From positions 1 to 64,000 of the forward strand of contig NZ_JSWG01000011.1 of the NCBI RefSeq assembly GCF_000797465.1: a stretch of DNA of 64,000 nt. The letters are read 5' to 3'. The position numbers were made by a program, and so were the translations under genes. The notes below the pieces were generated by a model, which made no database searches, had not been told where the DNA came from, and worked only from the letters and a program-made list of their open reading frames with translations. This document shows positions 16,462 through 26,294 of the stretch, piece by piece (position 1 is the first letter of the stretch; each line of letters begins with the position of its first letter). The stretch comes from Psychroserpens jangbogonensis (lineage in GTDB: Bacteria; Bacteroidota; Bacteroidia; Flavobacteriales; Flavobacteriaceae).

Positions 16462-17316
16462 CTAAAAGGAACCAACAATACCAATTTGATTGGCACCAAA
16501 TCTTAAGTTCCATGAAACATGTTTTTCTTTATGAGGATAATCATAAGCTTTTTCACTGAATAAATATTTGTCTATACTATCAACAACTATTATACTAAGT
16601 GCTGTACTAAAAACAACATCTGTAATCCAATGTGCATCGTCAATTAATCTAGAAATAGGTGGAATAGCACCTACGGAATAAATACCAATCTTAACCCAAG
16701 TGTTTTCAAACTGTTTGGCAATAGCATGCGACATTGTAATTGACAGTGCTGTATGGCCAGATGGAAAAGAATGATACCTTGCTTGATTAGAGAACGGATC
16801 GAAATCTAAATGATCTAAATCTGAACCTGGACGTGCTCTACCAACAACAGTTTTTGTAATGGATTGTATTAATCCAGTAGTAATTGAAGATGAAATAATT
16901 AGAATGCTCGTTTTTCTAATCTTCTCATTTTTTGTTATTAACCCAAAACCATATAATCCAGCATTAGCCATAAAATAGTTTTGAGGGCTTCCAAAATACC
17001 ATCCAAAATCTCTTAAAGCTTTAGGGAAGTCGTCTTTATTGTTTTGAAAAAAATCTCTTGTAGGATTATCGGCAACCGTAAGTGCAGCTGTTCCAACAAA
17101 GAGTATGCCTAATTTCGCAAAATCATCACCTTGCCAATGTAGTGGACGAGTAAATGAATGACCAACGCCTTTCAAGGTGTATTTTGTGTCGTGCTTAAGT
17201 AATGACCATACAGTTTCAGTGCTGTCGGAAGGTTTTATGGTGTTAAGGTTTTGTGCGTAAAAATGGTTTCCGCAAAAAGAAAATAGAAAGAATAAAACGG
17301 GTAATAAAAATTTCAA
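16462..17316 (-). CDS. PAP2-family membrane-associated phosphatase
   Basis: This 284-aa protein has a signal peptide/first helix and several membrane segments. The three PAP2 motifs are intact: KTVVGRARP (Lys155, Arg162, Pro163), PSGHT (185-189, catalytic His188) and SRLIDDAHWITD (Ser222, Arg223, His229, Asp233). Such enzymes dephosphorylate undecaprenyl diphosphate, phosphatidic acid or lipid A. The substrate is undetermined. It is divergent from the lipoprotein gene to its right and separated by 181 bp with no clear promoter match. Confidence 0.9.
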   Translation of the reverse strand: MKFLLPVLFFLFSFCGNHFYAQNLNTIKPSDSTETVWSLLKHDTKYTLKGVGHSFTRPLHWQGDDFAKLGILFVGTAALTVADNPTRDFFQNNKDDFPKALRDFGWYFGSPQNYFMANAGLYGFGLITKNEKIRKTSILIISSSITTGLIQSITKTVVGRARPGSDLDHLDFDPFSNQARYHSFPSGHTALSITMSHAIAKQFENTWVKIGIYSVGAIPPISRLIDDAHWITDVVFSTALSIIVVDSIDKYLFSEKAYDYPHKEKHVSWNLRFGANQIGIVGSF

Positions 17317-17497
17317 TGATAAGCTGTTCTAGTGAATTGTAAAAGTAAAGAATAATAAATTGCTACTTCTTATAAAAAATGCTAAAAAGAAATATGAGTG
17401 TTCTAATTTTTTTCTGAGTAAGATGCTAAAATAAGCAGGTATGTGCATGTTAAATCTTTTTCATAGCTTTATAAAGTTATAAACCAACCAATTAATT

Positions 17498-19501
17498 ATG
17501 AAAAATTTTATCCGCTTTTACTTTTTATTTAGTTTAATTACTGTAATGTTTTCTTGTTCTAATGATGATAATTCAGAAGAGAGCCAAATTAGAGATGGAG
17601 GAGAAATCTTTACTTCTCAATTAGTTACTATAATTTATAATGGAAGTTTGCAAGAGGAGTACACTGGTTCTTTGGGAGCTATTGATGTTAATTTAATAAA
17701 AACTACCGATAATGAACTTGTGTTTTTAGTGCCTTCTAATATTGAGCCTGGTAGTACGAGTTTGAAAATTCCAGGTTTAAATGGGTTGCGTGTCAACTAC
17801 GATATCGTGGCAACAGAGCTTGTAGATTCACCAGAAAATACGGTTGACCAAATGTTAGCAAGGATGGATTTGTTTGTTAATGGTTTAGAGGAGCCAGATG
17901 CTATAGATTTATCGCTTTTCCAGTCGGCTTTTGTAGAATCTTTTGATGCGTTGAGCGATAATGAAAAAGAAGTAACAGCCAAATTTTATGTTGCAAATAG
18001 TAGTTTTATAAATGAAATTTTAGTGAGTGCTGAACTATCTAGATTTGCAAGCGCAAGTATGTCTAGGTCTATAAATACTAGTAACACAAATTTAATACTA
18101 AGGTTTAAAGTTTCTGGAGTAGCTTTTTCAGCAGGAGTAGCTCTTGCTATATTAGCTCCTGAGCCAATAGAGAAAGCTATGGGAGCATTAGTAGCAGCTT
18201 ATGCTTTAAAAAAGTTTAGACAGTATAAAAGAGAAATAGACTCGCGTAACCTCAAAATTTTTAGCGCTAAAATTGATGGCATTGCTGCAGATTTTGAAAG
18301 AAATTCAAGCGCAAATAGTATTGAATTTGTTAATAATGAAGAAAAGACATTAAGTTTTGAAGTAGATCGCAGAGATTTCATTCCTTCTGATATAGATGAA
18401 GGTGTAGCCGGTATTATTGATTATGTTAAATCATTTGATATAGTTAGTGAAGCAATAATTAAGTTAAATCAGGTAATTATGTTTGTTAATGATAATGTGT
18501 TCTTTTCAAATATTAATCTTTTAGATAATTTAAATGAGAATGATTCAACATTAGAGACAGTAACTGTGACTTCAGAAGATTTTAATGGCTTTCAATTTAG
18601 TGTAACAGATTCAAATATCGAAATTTCTTCAATTTCTTTTACTAATGGAGAGTTGAAATTAACCCTTAATATTATTAATGAAAGTTTAATCCAAAATGGA
18701 GTTGTAAATACTAGATTAAAGTATAATTATAATGATGACTTTAATTCAATTTCAGGTGGTTTTGATATTTCTATTACTAATAACAATGACGAAAATAACT
18801 ACCAAGAGCTAATCTTAGGAACGTGGCGTGCCAATTCTGTTCTGTACAATGGCTCTGAAATTTTTAATCCTAGTTGTTATGAAGAGTTAGTGTTTACTTC
18901 GTCTAATTTTACTGCTCAAGATTTGGGGACATGTGATGCGCCACAATCTGGAGGAGGTGATTACAGTATCACTGGTAATACTTTAACTGTAAATTTCACA
19001 GAAGGAAATGTTTCGGGTAGTGCGTCTCAACAAATTTTAGAACTTACTGATACTAATTTCGTTGTGAGCGAAGGAAGTGAATATGTCTATTCATATGAAA
19101 AAACAGATGTTAATATTTTTGGTGAATGGATTTTTGCTGAGAATTCAAATTGTGTTGTTTCAAATGGTGATACGTTTACGGATAATGGGTCTGGTGAACT
19201 TTTAACATTAAATGTTGATTATACTGTTGTATTGCCAGACGATTCAAATGGTAATTATTTGACAAATGGTTTTACTTTTGAAAATAATATTTTAACTATA
19301 AATTTAAGTTATCAAGATTTTTTCTCGCCAGCGTGTGAAGGTGTTAATTTTCAAACAGCCACAAATTCAATGACTTTAATTTATGATGAAGCTACAGATA
19401 GTTTCACAGGCACTTCCCAAAGTAGCAGGAATGATGTAATAGGATCAGATTGCACTAGGTATGGAGAGACTTGTACAGGTACAGTCTCGATGACACGTTA
19501 G
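17498..19501 (+). CDS. Large lipoprotein with tandem lipocalin-like domains
   Basis: This 667-aa protein has a lipoprotein signal (MFSC, lipid Cys near residue 20, then SNDDN). An N-terminal beta domain (about 35-105) resembles an IPT/Ig-like fold. The middle (about 110-290) is helical with a hydrophobic stretch VAFSAGVALAILAPEP that could insert in a membrane. The C-terminus has two similar lipocalin-like units, starting LILGTWRANSVLYNG (about 445) and NIFGEWIFAENSNC (about 545), each with paired cysteines and a SITGNTLTVNF-type strand. It is probably surface-exposed. The function is unknown. It is followed directly by a bidirectional terminator. Confidence 0.75.
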   Translation: MKNFIRFYFLFSLITVMFSCSNDDNSEESQIRDGGEIFTSQLVTIIYNGSLQEEYTGSLGAIDVNLIKTTDNELVFLVPSNIEPGSTSLKIPGLNGLRVNYDIVATELVDSPENTVDQMLARMDLFVNGLEEPDAIDLSLFQSAFVESFDALSDNEKEVTAKFYVANSSFINEILVSAELSRFASASMSRSINTSNTNLILRFKVSGVAFSAGVALAILAPEPIEKAMGALVAAYALKKFRQYKREIDSRNLKIFSAKIDGIAADFERNSSANSIEFVNNEEKTLSFEVDRRDFIPSDIDEGVAGIIDYVKSFDIVSEAIIKLNQVIMFVNDNVFFSNINLLDNLNENDSTLETVTVTSEDFNGFQFSVTDSNIEISSISFTNGELKLTLNIINESLIQNGVVNTRLKYNYNDDFNSISGGFDISITNNNDENNYQELILGTWRANSVLYNGSEIFNPSCYEELVFTSSNFTAQDLGTCDAPQSGGGDYSITGNTLTVNFTEGNVSGSASQQILELTDTNFVVSEGSEYVYSYEKTDVNIFGEWIFAENSNCVVSNGDTFTDNGSGELLTLNVDYTVVLPDDSNGNYLTNGFTFENNILTINLSYQDFFSPACEGVNFQTATNSMTLIYDEATDSFTGTSQSSRNDVIGSDCTRYGETCTGTVSMTR

Positions 19502-19524
19502 CAATAGTAAAAGATAAAAAAAAA

Positions 19525-19555
19525 CCTTTTCATTTCGAAAAGGCTTTTTTTTTTT
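19525..19555. terminator. Bidirectional terminator between the lipoprotein gene and pheT
   Basis: Stem CCTTTTC (19525-19531) / GAAAAGG (19537-19543), loop ATTTC, has an A-tract on the left and a T11 tract on the right. It serves both convergent genes; the T-tract runs into the pheT stop codon. Confidence 0.9.
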
Positions 19556-21980
19556 ATCTTAATTCAGCTCCTAATTGTTTTTCAAAATTAGTTTGAAGCT
19601 TGCTCATGATTTTATCAATCTGCTTGTCTGTTAAGGTTTTCTTTTCATCTTGAATCGTAAAGCTTACAGCGTAACTTTTCTTTCCTTTAGGAAGGTTCTT
19701 TCCTTGATAGACATCAAAAAGATCTACATCTTTTAGCAATTGCTTTTCAGTTTGCATTGCAATTTTATCAATATCTTCGAAAGTCACTTTTTCATCAAGT
19801 AATAAAGCAAAGTCACGACGTACTTCAGGATATTTAGGAATATCCTTAAACTTTATGTCGTTGTGTTCTGCAAGTTTAACAACGTTGTCCCAATCAAATT
19901 CTGCAAATAACACTTCTTGTGAAATGCCGAAATGTTTTAAGACTTTCTTGTTGATGATACCAAAATCGACCAATTTAGTTTTTCCTACAGATAAACTAAT
20001 CCCTTCGCTAAAGACATCATTTTTAATAGGCGAGACTTTATATCTTGAAATCCCTAAGCGTTCTAAGGTGCTGTTTATAATTCCTTTTAAATAAAAGAAA
20101 TCACTTTTTTGCACAGGAGAATTCCAGCGCAAAGTATTCTTGTTTCCTGTTAAAAATACAGATAGTCTTTTGTATTCTTCACGATTTCCATTGTAGTTAT
20201 GATAAGTTTTTCCAAACTCATATAGCTTCAAATCATCTCTTTTTCTATTAATGTTATAGCTTACTGCTTCCAGTCCTGAAAACAATAGACTTTGACGCAT
20301 CACACTTAACTCATTACTTAATGGGTTGAGCATTTCTATATTGTGCTCTTCTTTTAATTGCTCACTTAATTCAATATACTTAGGTGTTGTTAATGAGTTA
20401 GAAAGCATTTCGAAAAACCCTTGTGATGCCAATTGGTTCCCTATGATGTTTTGAAGTTTGTAATCTTCAAATTTTGAAGTATTTGAAATAGAAGCATTTA
20501 GTTTTTCAGTCGTACCAATATTATTATAGCCATACACACGTAAAATTTCTTCTATGATATCAGCTTCACGTTGCACATCGTTTCTGTACGCAGGAACGGT
20601 TAGACCTAATCCTGTTTCTGTAACGTTATTTACTTTTATATCTAAAGACGTTAAGATGCTTTTTATGGTTTCCTTCGGAATTTCTTCACCAATTAATTTC
20701 TTAGCGCTGTCAAAGCTCATGCGAACTTGAAAGTCTTCAATCTTATTCGGATAAAAATCCATCAAATCACTAGTGATATCTCCACCAGCGATCTCTTGAA
20801 TTAACAATGCGGCACGTTTTAACGCGTATTCGGTAATATTCGGGTCGATACCTCTTTCAAATCTAAAAGAAGCATCTGTATTCATGGCGTGACGTTTAGC
20901 TGTTTTACGAATACTAACAGGATTGAAATAAGCACTTTCTAAAAAGATGCTCGTTGTACTTTCTGTAACACCAGAATTAATTCCGCCAAAAACTCCAGCA
21001 ATACACATTGGTTTTTCATCATCGCAAATCATAAGGTCTTCCTCGTGCAATTCACGTTCTACTTCATCAAGTGTTATAAATTTCGTGCCTTTAGGTAAAG
21101 TTTTTACGACCACTTTGTTTCCAGCAATTTTAGCTGCGTCAAAAGCGTGTAAGGGTTGACCTAATTCATGTAAAACATAATTAGTGATGTCAACTATATT
21201 ATTTTTTGGAGCTAAACCAATAGCTTTTAGTCTGTTTTGTAACCACAATGGAGAATCTTCTACCTTAATTCCAGAAATCGTAACACCACAATAACGAGGC
21301 GCTAAGGTTTTATTCTGAACATCAATATCTATTTTGAGAGTTCTGTTTTCTACATGAAACGAACTAACTGATGGTGTAATTAATTCCGTATTGATTTCTT
21401 GTTGTAACAAACCGGCTTTCAAATCACGAGCCACACCAAAATGGCTCATGGCATCAGCACGATTTGGAGTTAATCCAATTTCGAAAACCAGATCATTTTC
21501 TACGTCAAATAAATCGGCTGCTTGCGTTCCGACTTTTGTTTTAGATTCAAGAACCATAATCCCATCATGAGAAGCGCCTAATCCTAATTCATCTTCGGCA
21601 CAAATCATTCCGTGACTTTCTTCGCCTCTAATTTTGCCTTTTTTAATAGTCCAAGCTTCACCTTCATCTGTGTATAAGGTTGTTCCAATAGTAGCGACAG
21701 GGACCTTTTGTCCTTTTGCAACGTTTGGTGCGCCACATACAATTTGTAAAGGTGCATCTTTTCCAATATTTACAGTAGTGATTTTTAAGCGATCTGCATT
21801 TGGATGTTGCTCACATGTAAGCACTTCGCCAACTACAATACCTTGTAATCCACCTTTAACCGATTGAAAAGAATCTATACCTTCAATCTCTAAACCTAAA
21901 TCAGTAAGAAGCTCACCAGTTTGTTCAGCTGGCCAGTCTATCTTTAAAAACTGTTGTAACCAATTATAAGAAATCTTCAT
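19554..21980 (-). CDS. pheT: Phenylalanyl-tRNA synthetase beta subunit
   Basis: This 808-aa protein has full-length bacterial PheT architecture: a tRNA-binding EMAP-like domain (about 40-150, VVGEVLTCEQHPNADRLKI), B3/B4 editing domain (about 210-385, with PLHAFDAAKI), B5 domain (about 400-475), a catalytic-like core (about 490-690), and a C-terminal ferredoxin-fold anticodon-binding domain (about 715-808, PEVRRDFALLLDEKV). It charges tRNA-Phe together with PheS, which is not in the window. A -7 box TATCTTTG lies on the minus strand (plus 22002-22009). Confidence 0.97.
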   Translation of the reverse strand: MKISYNWLQQFLKIDWPAEQTGELLTDLGLEIEGIDSFQSVKGGLQGIVVGEVLTCEQHPNADRLKITTVNIGKDAPLQIVCGAPNVAKGQKVPVATIGTTLYTDEGEAWTIKKGKIRGEESHGMICAEDELGLGASHDGIMVLESKTKVGTQAADLFDVENDLVFEIGLTPNRADAMSHFGVARDLKAGLLQQEINTELITPSVSSFHVENRTLKIDIDVQNKTLAPRYCGVTISGIKVEDSPLWLQNRLKAIGLAPKNNIVDITNYVLHELGQPLHAFDAAKIAGNKVVVKTLPKGTKFITLDEVERELHEEDLMICDDEKPMCIAGVFGGINSGVTESTTSIFLESAYFNPVSIRKTAKRHAMNTDASFRFERGIDPNITEYALKRAALLIQEIAGGDITSDLMDFYPNKIEDFQVRMSFDSAKKLIGEEIPKETIKSILTSLDIKVNNVTETGLGLTVPAYRNDVQREADIIEEILRVYGYNNIGTTEKLNASISNTSKFEDYKLQNIIGNQLASQGFFEMLSNSLTTPKYIELSEQLKEEHNIEMLNPLSNELSVMRQSLLFSGLEAVSYNINRKRDDLKLYEFGKTYHNYNGNREEYKRLSVFLTGNKNTLRWNSPVQKSDFFYLKGIINSTLERLGISRYKVSPIKNDVFSEGISLSVGKTKLVDFGIINKKVLKHFGISQEVLFAEFDWDNVVKLAEHNDIKFKDIPKYPEVRRDFALLLDEKVTFEDIDKIAMQTEKQLLKDVDLFDVYQGKNLPKGKKSYAVSFTIQDEKKTLTDKQIDKIMSKLQTNFEKQLGAELR

Positions 21981-22101
21981 TTGTGTACTTTAATCAAGCG
22001 ACAAAGATAATAATACTATGTAGTAATAATAATCGATAATTGTCTTTTCTTTGTAAGAATTATAAAATTGTTCTGACTATTAGTTCATTAATCTCCACAT
22101 T

Positions 22102-23319
22102 ATGAAATTTTCTCTTACTTTTTTTCTTGTTATGATGTTGTTTTTCTCTTGTAAAACGAAAGAGAGTAATGATTTGAAACTTGGTGTTTGGCGTGCAGAA
22201 TTGCAGGTAACTCCAGATGAGGTGTTGCCTTTTGTATTTGAGGTAACCTCTCCACAATCTTTGAAAATTTTTAATGCTGACGAAGTGATTTTAGTGAATG
22301 ATATCATATACTCAAATGATACTATTGTATTTAAAACTCCGGTATTTGAAGGTTATGTTGAAGCTGTTATTCGTAACGGAAGCTTAAAAGGAAGTTTTAT
22401 AAAAGAAAGTTTAGATCGTGTAGTTCCGTTTTCTGCGGAATTTGGAAATAGTGATCGTTTTAGTTCTGAAACTAATGATACTAGACAAAATGTAGATGGA
22501 AATTGGGAAGTTGTTTTTAGTCCAGATATTGAAGCTGATAGATATATTGCTAAAGGAATTTTTAAACAAAACGGAAATAAAGTCACAGGAACTTTTAGAA
22601 CCACAACAGGAGATTATAGATACTTAGAAGGAATTCTGGACGGAAACACAATGAAACTATCAACCTTTGATGGTGCTCATGCGTTTCTGTTTACTGCCAA
22701 AATTAAAGGCGGAACGATGGAAGGTATGTTTTACTCTGGAAATCATTGGCAAGAACCTTTTATTGGACAACGAAACGAATCATTTGAATTGCCAGATGCT
22801 AACGATCTTACATTTTTAAAAGAAGGATATGACACTTTGGAGTTTTCATTTCCTGATGCAGAAGGTAACATGGTGTCGTTATCAGATGACCGATTTAAAA
22901 ACAAAGTCGTTATTGTTCAAGTAATGGGAACTTGGTGTCCAAACTGTTTGGATGAAAGTAAGTACTATTCAGAATACTATAACACTTCAAGTAATAAAGA
23001 CGTAGAGTTTGTAGCATTGGCTTTTGAATATGCTAAAACTAAAGAAAAAGCTTTCCAAAGTATTAAACGTTTAAAAGAAGGTTTAGGTATTAATTATCCA
23101 ATTTTATTAGCCCAGTATGGAACTTCAGATAAAGCTAAGGCACAAGAAAAATTACCAATGTTGAACCATGTATTGTCGTATCCAACATCTATTTTTATTG
23201 ATAAAATTGGTAAAGTGCGAAAGATACATACAGGTTTTAATGGTCCAGCAACAGGTGATGAATATACCGAATTTAAAACGGAGTTTACGACTTTTGTTGA
23301 CATGTTGGTAAGCGAGTAA
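22102..23319 (+). CDS. TlpA-like thioredoxin-domain lipoprotein
   Basis: This 405-aa protein has lipid-attachment Cys17 (MLFFSC). Residues 25-235 form a beta-rich N-terminal region, with a WEVVF...GNKVTGTFRTTTGDY segment seen in Bacteroidota redox lipoproteins. Residues 245-400 form a TlpA/peroxiredoxin thioredoxin domain with GTWCPNCLDES (Cys279, Cys282) and the cis-Pro segment SYPTSIFIDKIGK. It is likely a membrane-anchored periplasmic thiol reductase. It is divergent from pheT and has no operon partner. Confidence 0.88.
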   Translation: MKFSLTFFLVMMLFFSCKTKESNDLKLGVWRAELQVTPDEVLPFVFEVTSPQSLKIFNADEVILVNDIIYSNDTIVFKTPVFEGYVEAVIRNGSLKGSFIKESLDRVVPFSAEFGNSDRFSSETNDTRQNVDGNWEVVFSPDIEADRYIAKGIFKQNGNKVTGTFRTTTGDYRYLEGILDGNTMKLSTFDGAHAFLFTAKIKGGTMEGMFYSGNHWQEPFIGQRNESFELPDANDLTFLKEGYDTLEFSFPDAEGNMVSLSDDRFKNKVVIVQVMGTWCPNCLDESKYYSEYYNTSSNKDVEFVALAFEYAKTKEKAFQSIKRLKEGLGINYPILLAQYGTSDKAKAQEKLPMLNHVLSYPTSIFIDKIGKVRKIHTGFNGPATGDEYTEFKTEFTTFVDMLVSE

Positions 23320-23454
23320 TAGTATTTTAGAGGTCTCTTACTTTTCTTAAAAAACGTTAATTAACAGTCTGTCAGTGCTTTTTAACGAAACGCTAACAAC
23401 TGCCATCTACAATCCTGTCTAACTTGTAGACAACAAACTAAACAATCAATCAAA

Positions 23455-24558
23455 ATGAAACAATTCAACACAATCCAATTATTGGTGTGTTTATGCCTAT
23501 TCGTAGGTTTCCAAACAAACGCACAAATTAACACACCTAGTGTGAGTCAGAAAGCAAAAGTCTCACAACGCGTAGGAGTGTCAAACATTACAATTAAATA
23601 TTCAAGACCAAGCGTAAACGGTAGAGATGTTTGGGGAAGTCTCGTGCCTTACGGTATGAATAACCTTGGTTTTGGCACATCTACTGCAGCACCATGGAGA
23701 GCTGGCGCAGATGAAAATACGACGATTACATTTTCGCATGACGCAAAAGTAGAAGGGAAGCCAATTAAAGCAGGAACATACGGACTTCATATCGAAGTTA
23801 AGCAAGATAATAAAGCAACCCTAATATTATCTTATGATACTGATTCTTGGGGAAGTTTCTTTTATGAACAGAGTAAAGATGCATTACGAGCAGATATAAT
23901 AACTACAACAGTTCCGCATCATGAGTTGCTAACTTATGAATTTAATGAAGTGCTTGCGAATTCAGCAACAGCTACATTAGCTTGGGAGAAAAAAGGATTT
24001 CCATTTACAGTATCTTTTGATGTCACTAATATTGTATTAGATGATTGGAGACAGAAAGCAAAAGGACAACCAGGTTTTCAAAGACAAAACTGGGAGCAAG
24101 CAGCAAATTTCGCTCTTAATAATGGAGGTGATTTAAATGAAGCTTTAGGATGGATTGACAATGCTGTTGCAGGGCAGTTTTTTAGCCAGAAGACTTTTAA
24201 TAATTTACAAATCAAGGCTCAAATTTTAAATAAACTAGGAAAAGCTGATGAGGCTACAGCTGCAATGGATGAGGCTTTGCAATTGGCTACTATTTTTCAA
24301 GTGCATCAATATGGTAGAACCTTGATAACAAATGGTGAAGCAGATAGAGCGTTTGAAGTATTTTCTTTGAATGTAGAAAAGAATAAAGATCAGTGGCCAG
24401 TACATTATGGTATGGCAAGAGCGTATTCAGCAAAAGGGGACTACAAAGCTGCATTAAAGCATTTGAGAAAATCATTAGAGAATGCTCCCAATGATGCTAG
24501 TAAAGATAGAGTTCAAGCTAATATTGATAAGCTTGAAAAAAATGAAGATATCAATTAA
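23455..24558 (+). CDS. DUF2911 protein with C-terminal TPR-like repeats
   Basis: This 367-aa exported protein has a signal peptide ending near FQTNAQ. Residues 30-200 form a DUF2911 domain: VSQRVGVSNITIKYSRP, then GRDVWGSLVPYG, PWRAGADENTTITFS and GTYGLHIEV. Residues 210-365 contain helical pairs of TPR type, ending AYSAKGDYKAALKHLRKSLENAP. DUF2911 proteins are frequent in Bacteroidota and have no established biochemical role. The gene is monocistronic, closed by the strong terminator at 24581-24611. Confidence 0.87.
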   Translation: MKQFNTIQLLVCLCLFVGFQTNAQINTPSVSQKAKVSQRVGVSNITIKYSRPSVNGRDVWGSLVPYGMNNLGFGTSTAAPWRAGADENTTITFSHDAKVEGKPIKAGTYGLHIEVKQDNKATLILSYDTDSWGSFFYEQSKDALRADIITTTVPHHELLTYEFNEVLANSATATLAWEKKGFPFTVSFDVTNIVLDDWRQKAKGQPGFQRQNWEQAANFALNNGGDLNEALGWIDNAVAGQFFSQKTFNNLQIKAQILNKLGKADEATAAMDEALQLATIFQVHQYGRTLITNGEADRAFEVFSLNVEKNKDQWPVHYGMARAYSAKGDYKAALKHLRKSLENAPNDASKDRVQANIDKLEKNEDIN

Positions 24559-24580
24559 AAAAACGTTCAGATTTCGTTTT

Positions 24581-24611
24581 AAAGCTCAACTTTTTCAAAA
24601 AGTTGAGCTTT
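24581..24611. terminator. Bidirectional terminator between the DUF2911 gene and miaE
   Basis: A perfect 15-bp stem, AAAGCTCAACTTTTT (24581-24595) against 24597-24611, is followed by a T run to 24615. It serves the convergent genes on both sides. Confidence 0.92.
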
Positions 24612-24613
24612 TT

Positions 24614-25201
24614 TTATCCGTGAATGCTTCCTGATTTTCCGTAACTTTTAATAACCTCTCCTTCAAATTCGACTAAATCTTTCCAGCGTTGGTCGACATC
24701 AATGTCTTTTCCGTATTTTCTAGCAAATGTTATAAATGTCGTATAGTGACCAGCTTCGCTAACCATTAAGTCATAATAGAACTTAGACAATTCAGGATCT
24801 TTGATCCGTTGTGAAAGCAACTTAAAACGTTCGCAACTTCTAGCTTCAATCATTGCTGAAAATAGTAAACGGTCAACCATACTTTGTAATTGATTCCCGC
24901 CTTTATTCATGAATTTATATAACTCATTGACGTAGCTGTCTTTCCTTTCTCTGCCTAATTTATAGCCACGTGTTTTGATGATGTTATGAACCATTTGAAA
25001 GTGCTCAAGTTCTTCTTTAGCTAGTTCTAGTAATTCCGTTACAAGGTCTTCGTATTGCGAATTATTAGTAATTATAGTAATAGCATTTGTAGCTGCTTTT
25101 TGTTCGCACCATGCATGATCAGTAAGGATTTCCTCAATATTCTCTTCAGCAATAGTTGCCCAACGTGGATCTGTTTCTAATTTAAGATGTAGCATGCTCA
25201 T
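24614..25201 (-). CDS. miaE: tRNA-(ms2io6A)-hydroxylase
   Basis: This 195-aa di-iron enzyme hydroxylates the isopentenyl group of ms2i6A37 in tRNA. The ferritin-like four-helix bundle is visible with iron ligands in ELAKEELEHFQMVH (ExxH), MIEARSCERF and VSEAGHYTTFI (ExxH). The size is typical for MiaE. The start may be the first Met or the third residue. It is 24 bp downstream of the amine-oxidase gene and could be transcribed with recG. Confidence 0.93.
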   Translation of the reverse strand: MSMLHLKLETDPRWATIAEENIEEILTDHAWCEQKAATNAITIITNNSQYEDLVTELLELAKEELEHFQMVHNIIKTRGYKLGRERKDSYVNELYKFMNKGGNQLQSMVDRLLFSAMIEARSCERFKLLSQRIKDPELSKFYYDLMVSEAGHYTTFITFARKYGKDIDVDQRWKDLVEFEGEVIKSYGKSGSIHG

Positions 25202-25225
25202 AAGATTCGCTTTTTGTAAATATAA

Positions 25226-26293
25226 TTATAAGAGATTTTCTATTTGTTTAAATATATGTTGAGCACTTCTTATAGCGCCTTCCATTTTTCCTGACGCATA
25301 AGGGCTTGTTTCTGTGCCAGCAATAAATAAAGTATTGTCTAAATAGCTGTTTTGATATAAAGGATGGCCATTATTATATTGAGGCATTATGTAATCGTCG
25401 TATTCTGTGGCTGTATAATTCTCGTCTTTCCAAACTAATTCTTCGTATGAAAGAAAGTCAAGCACTTGGTCGCCATAATAACTTTGCAATTGGTTTAATG
25501 CTAATTTAAGCCGTTCTTCTTTAGAATTACTATGGAATGAATTATTCATAAAGCCAACAAGAGCGTGTTGAGTTCCGTCTGAACTAGAATGGTCGTAGAA
25601 TTCTTGTAAAGGACTAACATTGCTATAAATTGTTCCGCTTGTTCGTTTTTCTTTCCAGAAAGGAGTCTTAAATGTAAATCCAACCTTAATTGATTCTCCC
25701 ATCCAGGTATGAGTTTTATTCATAACATCAATTAATTCTATAGGTAAAATGGGCTCTATATTGATCGTTTTTTTAAATAAAAAAGGAGGAAGGGTTGAAA
25801 TAACTCGCTTACACTGAAATTCAAGATTATTTGATTTAACTATAGAGGAATCCTCATTTTTTTGAATAGATTTTATGGTGCAATTCGTTATGATTTGACT
25901 GTCTTCCAATCCATTAGCTATAGCTTCAATTATGCTTTGTGTTCCTTTGTTGATACGAAAACTACTATGATTGTTATTCGGTAAATTAACTAATTGTGGA
26001 GGATTTGTCTTATCTGGTTCATAAATAGCAGTATTGCCATAATGTTGATCAAAGACATCTAATTTGAGGGCCTTTAAAAGTTTTAAAAGTTCTGAATGCT
26101 CATTTGTTAGCCAAGTTGCTCCCAATTCAACTGGTGCTTGGCTTTCGTTGTATTTTGTGTAAATACGACCGCCAATCCGATTTCTGGATTCTACAATTGT
26201 AACCGAAAGATTTAATTGCTTTAAGTAGTGAGCGAGAGTTAAGCCAGTTAAACCAGCGCCAATAATAAGAATATCTGTATGTTTGTTTTGCAT
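25226..26293 (-). CDS. FAD-dependent amine oxidase-like protein
   Basis: This 355-aa flavoprotein belongs to the monoamine-oxidase/protoporphyrinogen-oxidase fold. The N-terminal dinucleotide motif IIGAGLTGLTLAHYL, the GRIYTKY pattern, and the C-terminal FAD motif LFIAGTETSPYASGKMEGA are all present. The open frame extends 25 codons upstream into recG; the ATG at 26293 lies 1 bp past the recG stop and directly precedes the Rossmann motif, so I chose it. The substrate is unknown. It is translationally adjacent to recG. Confidence 0.88.
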   Translation of the reverse strand: MQNKHTDILIIGAGLTGLTLAHYLKQLNLSVTIVESRNRIGGRIYTKYNESQAPVELGATWLTNEHSELLKLLKALKLDVFDQHYGNTAIYEPDKTNPPQLVNLPNNNHSSFRINKGTQSIIEAIANGLEDSQIITNCTIKSIQKNEDSSIVKSNNLEFQCKRVISTLPPFLFKKTINIEPILPIELIDVMNKTHTWMGESIKVGFTFKTPFWKEKRTSGTIYSNVSPLQEFYDHSSSDGTQHALVGFMNNSFHSNSKEERLKLALNQLQSYYGDQVLDFLSYEELVWKDENYTATEYDDYIMPQYNNGHPLYQNSYLDNTLFIAGTETSPYASGKMEGAIRSAQHIFKQIENLL

Positions 26294-26294
26294 G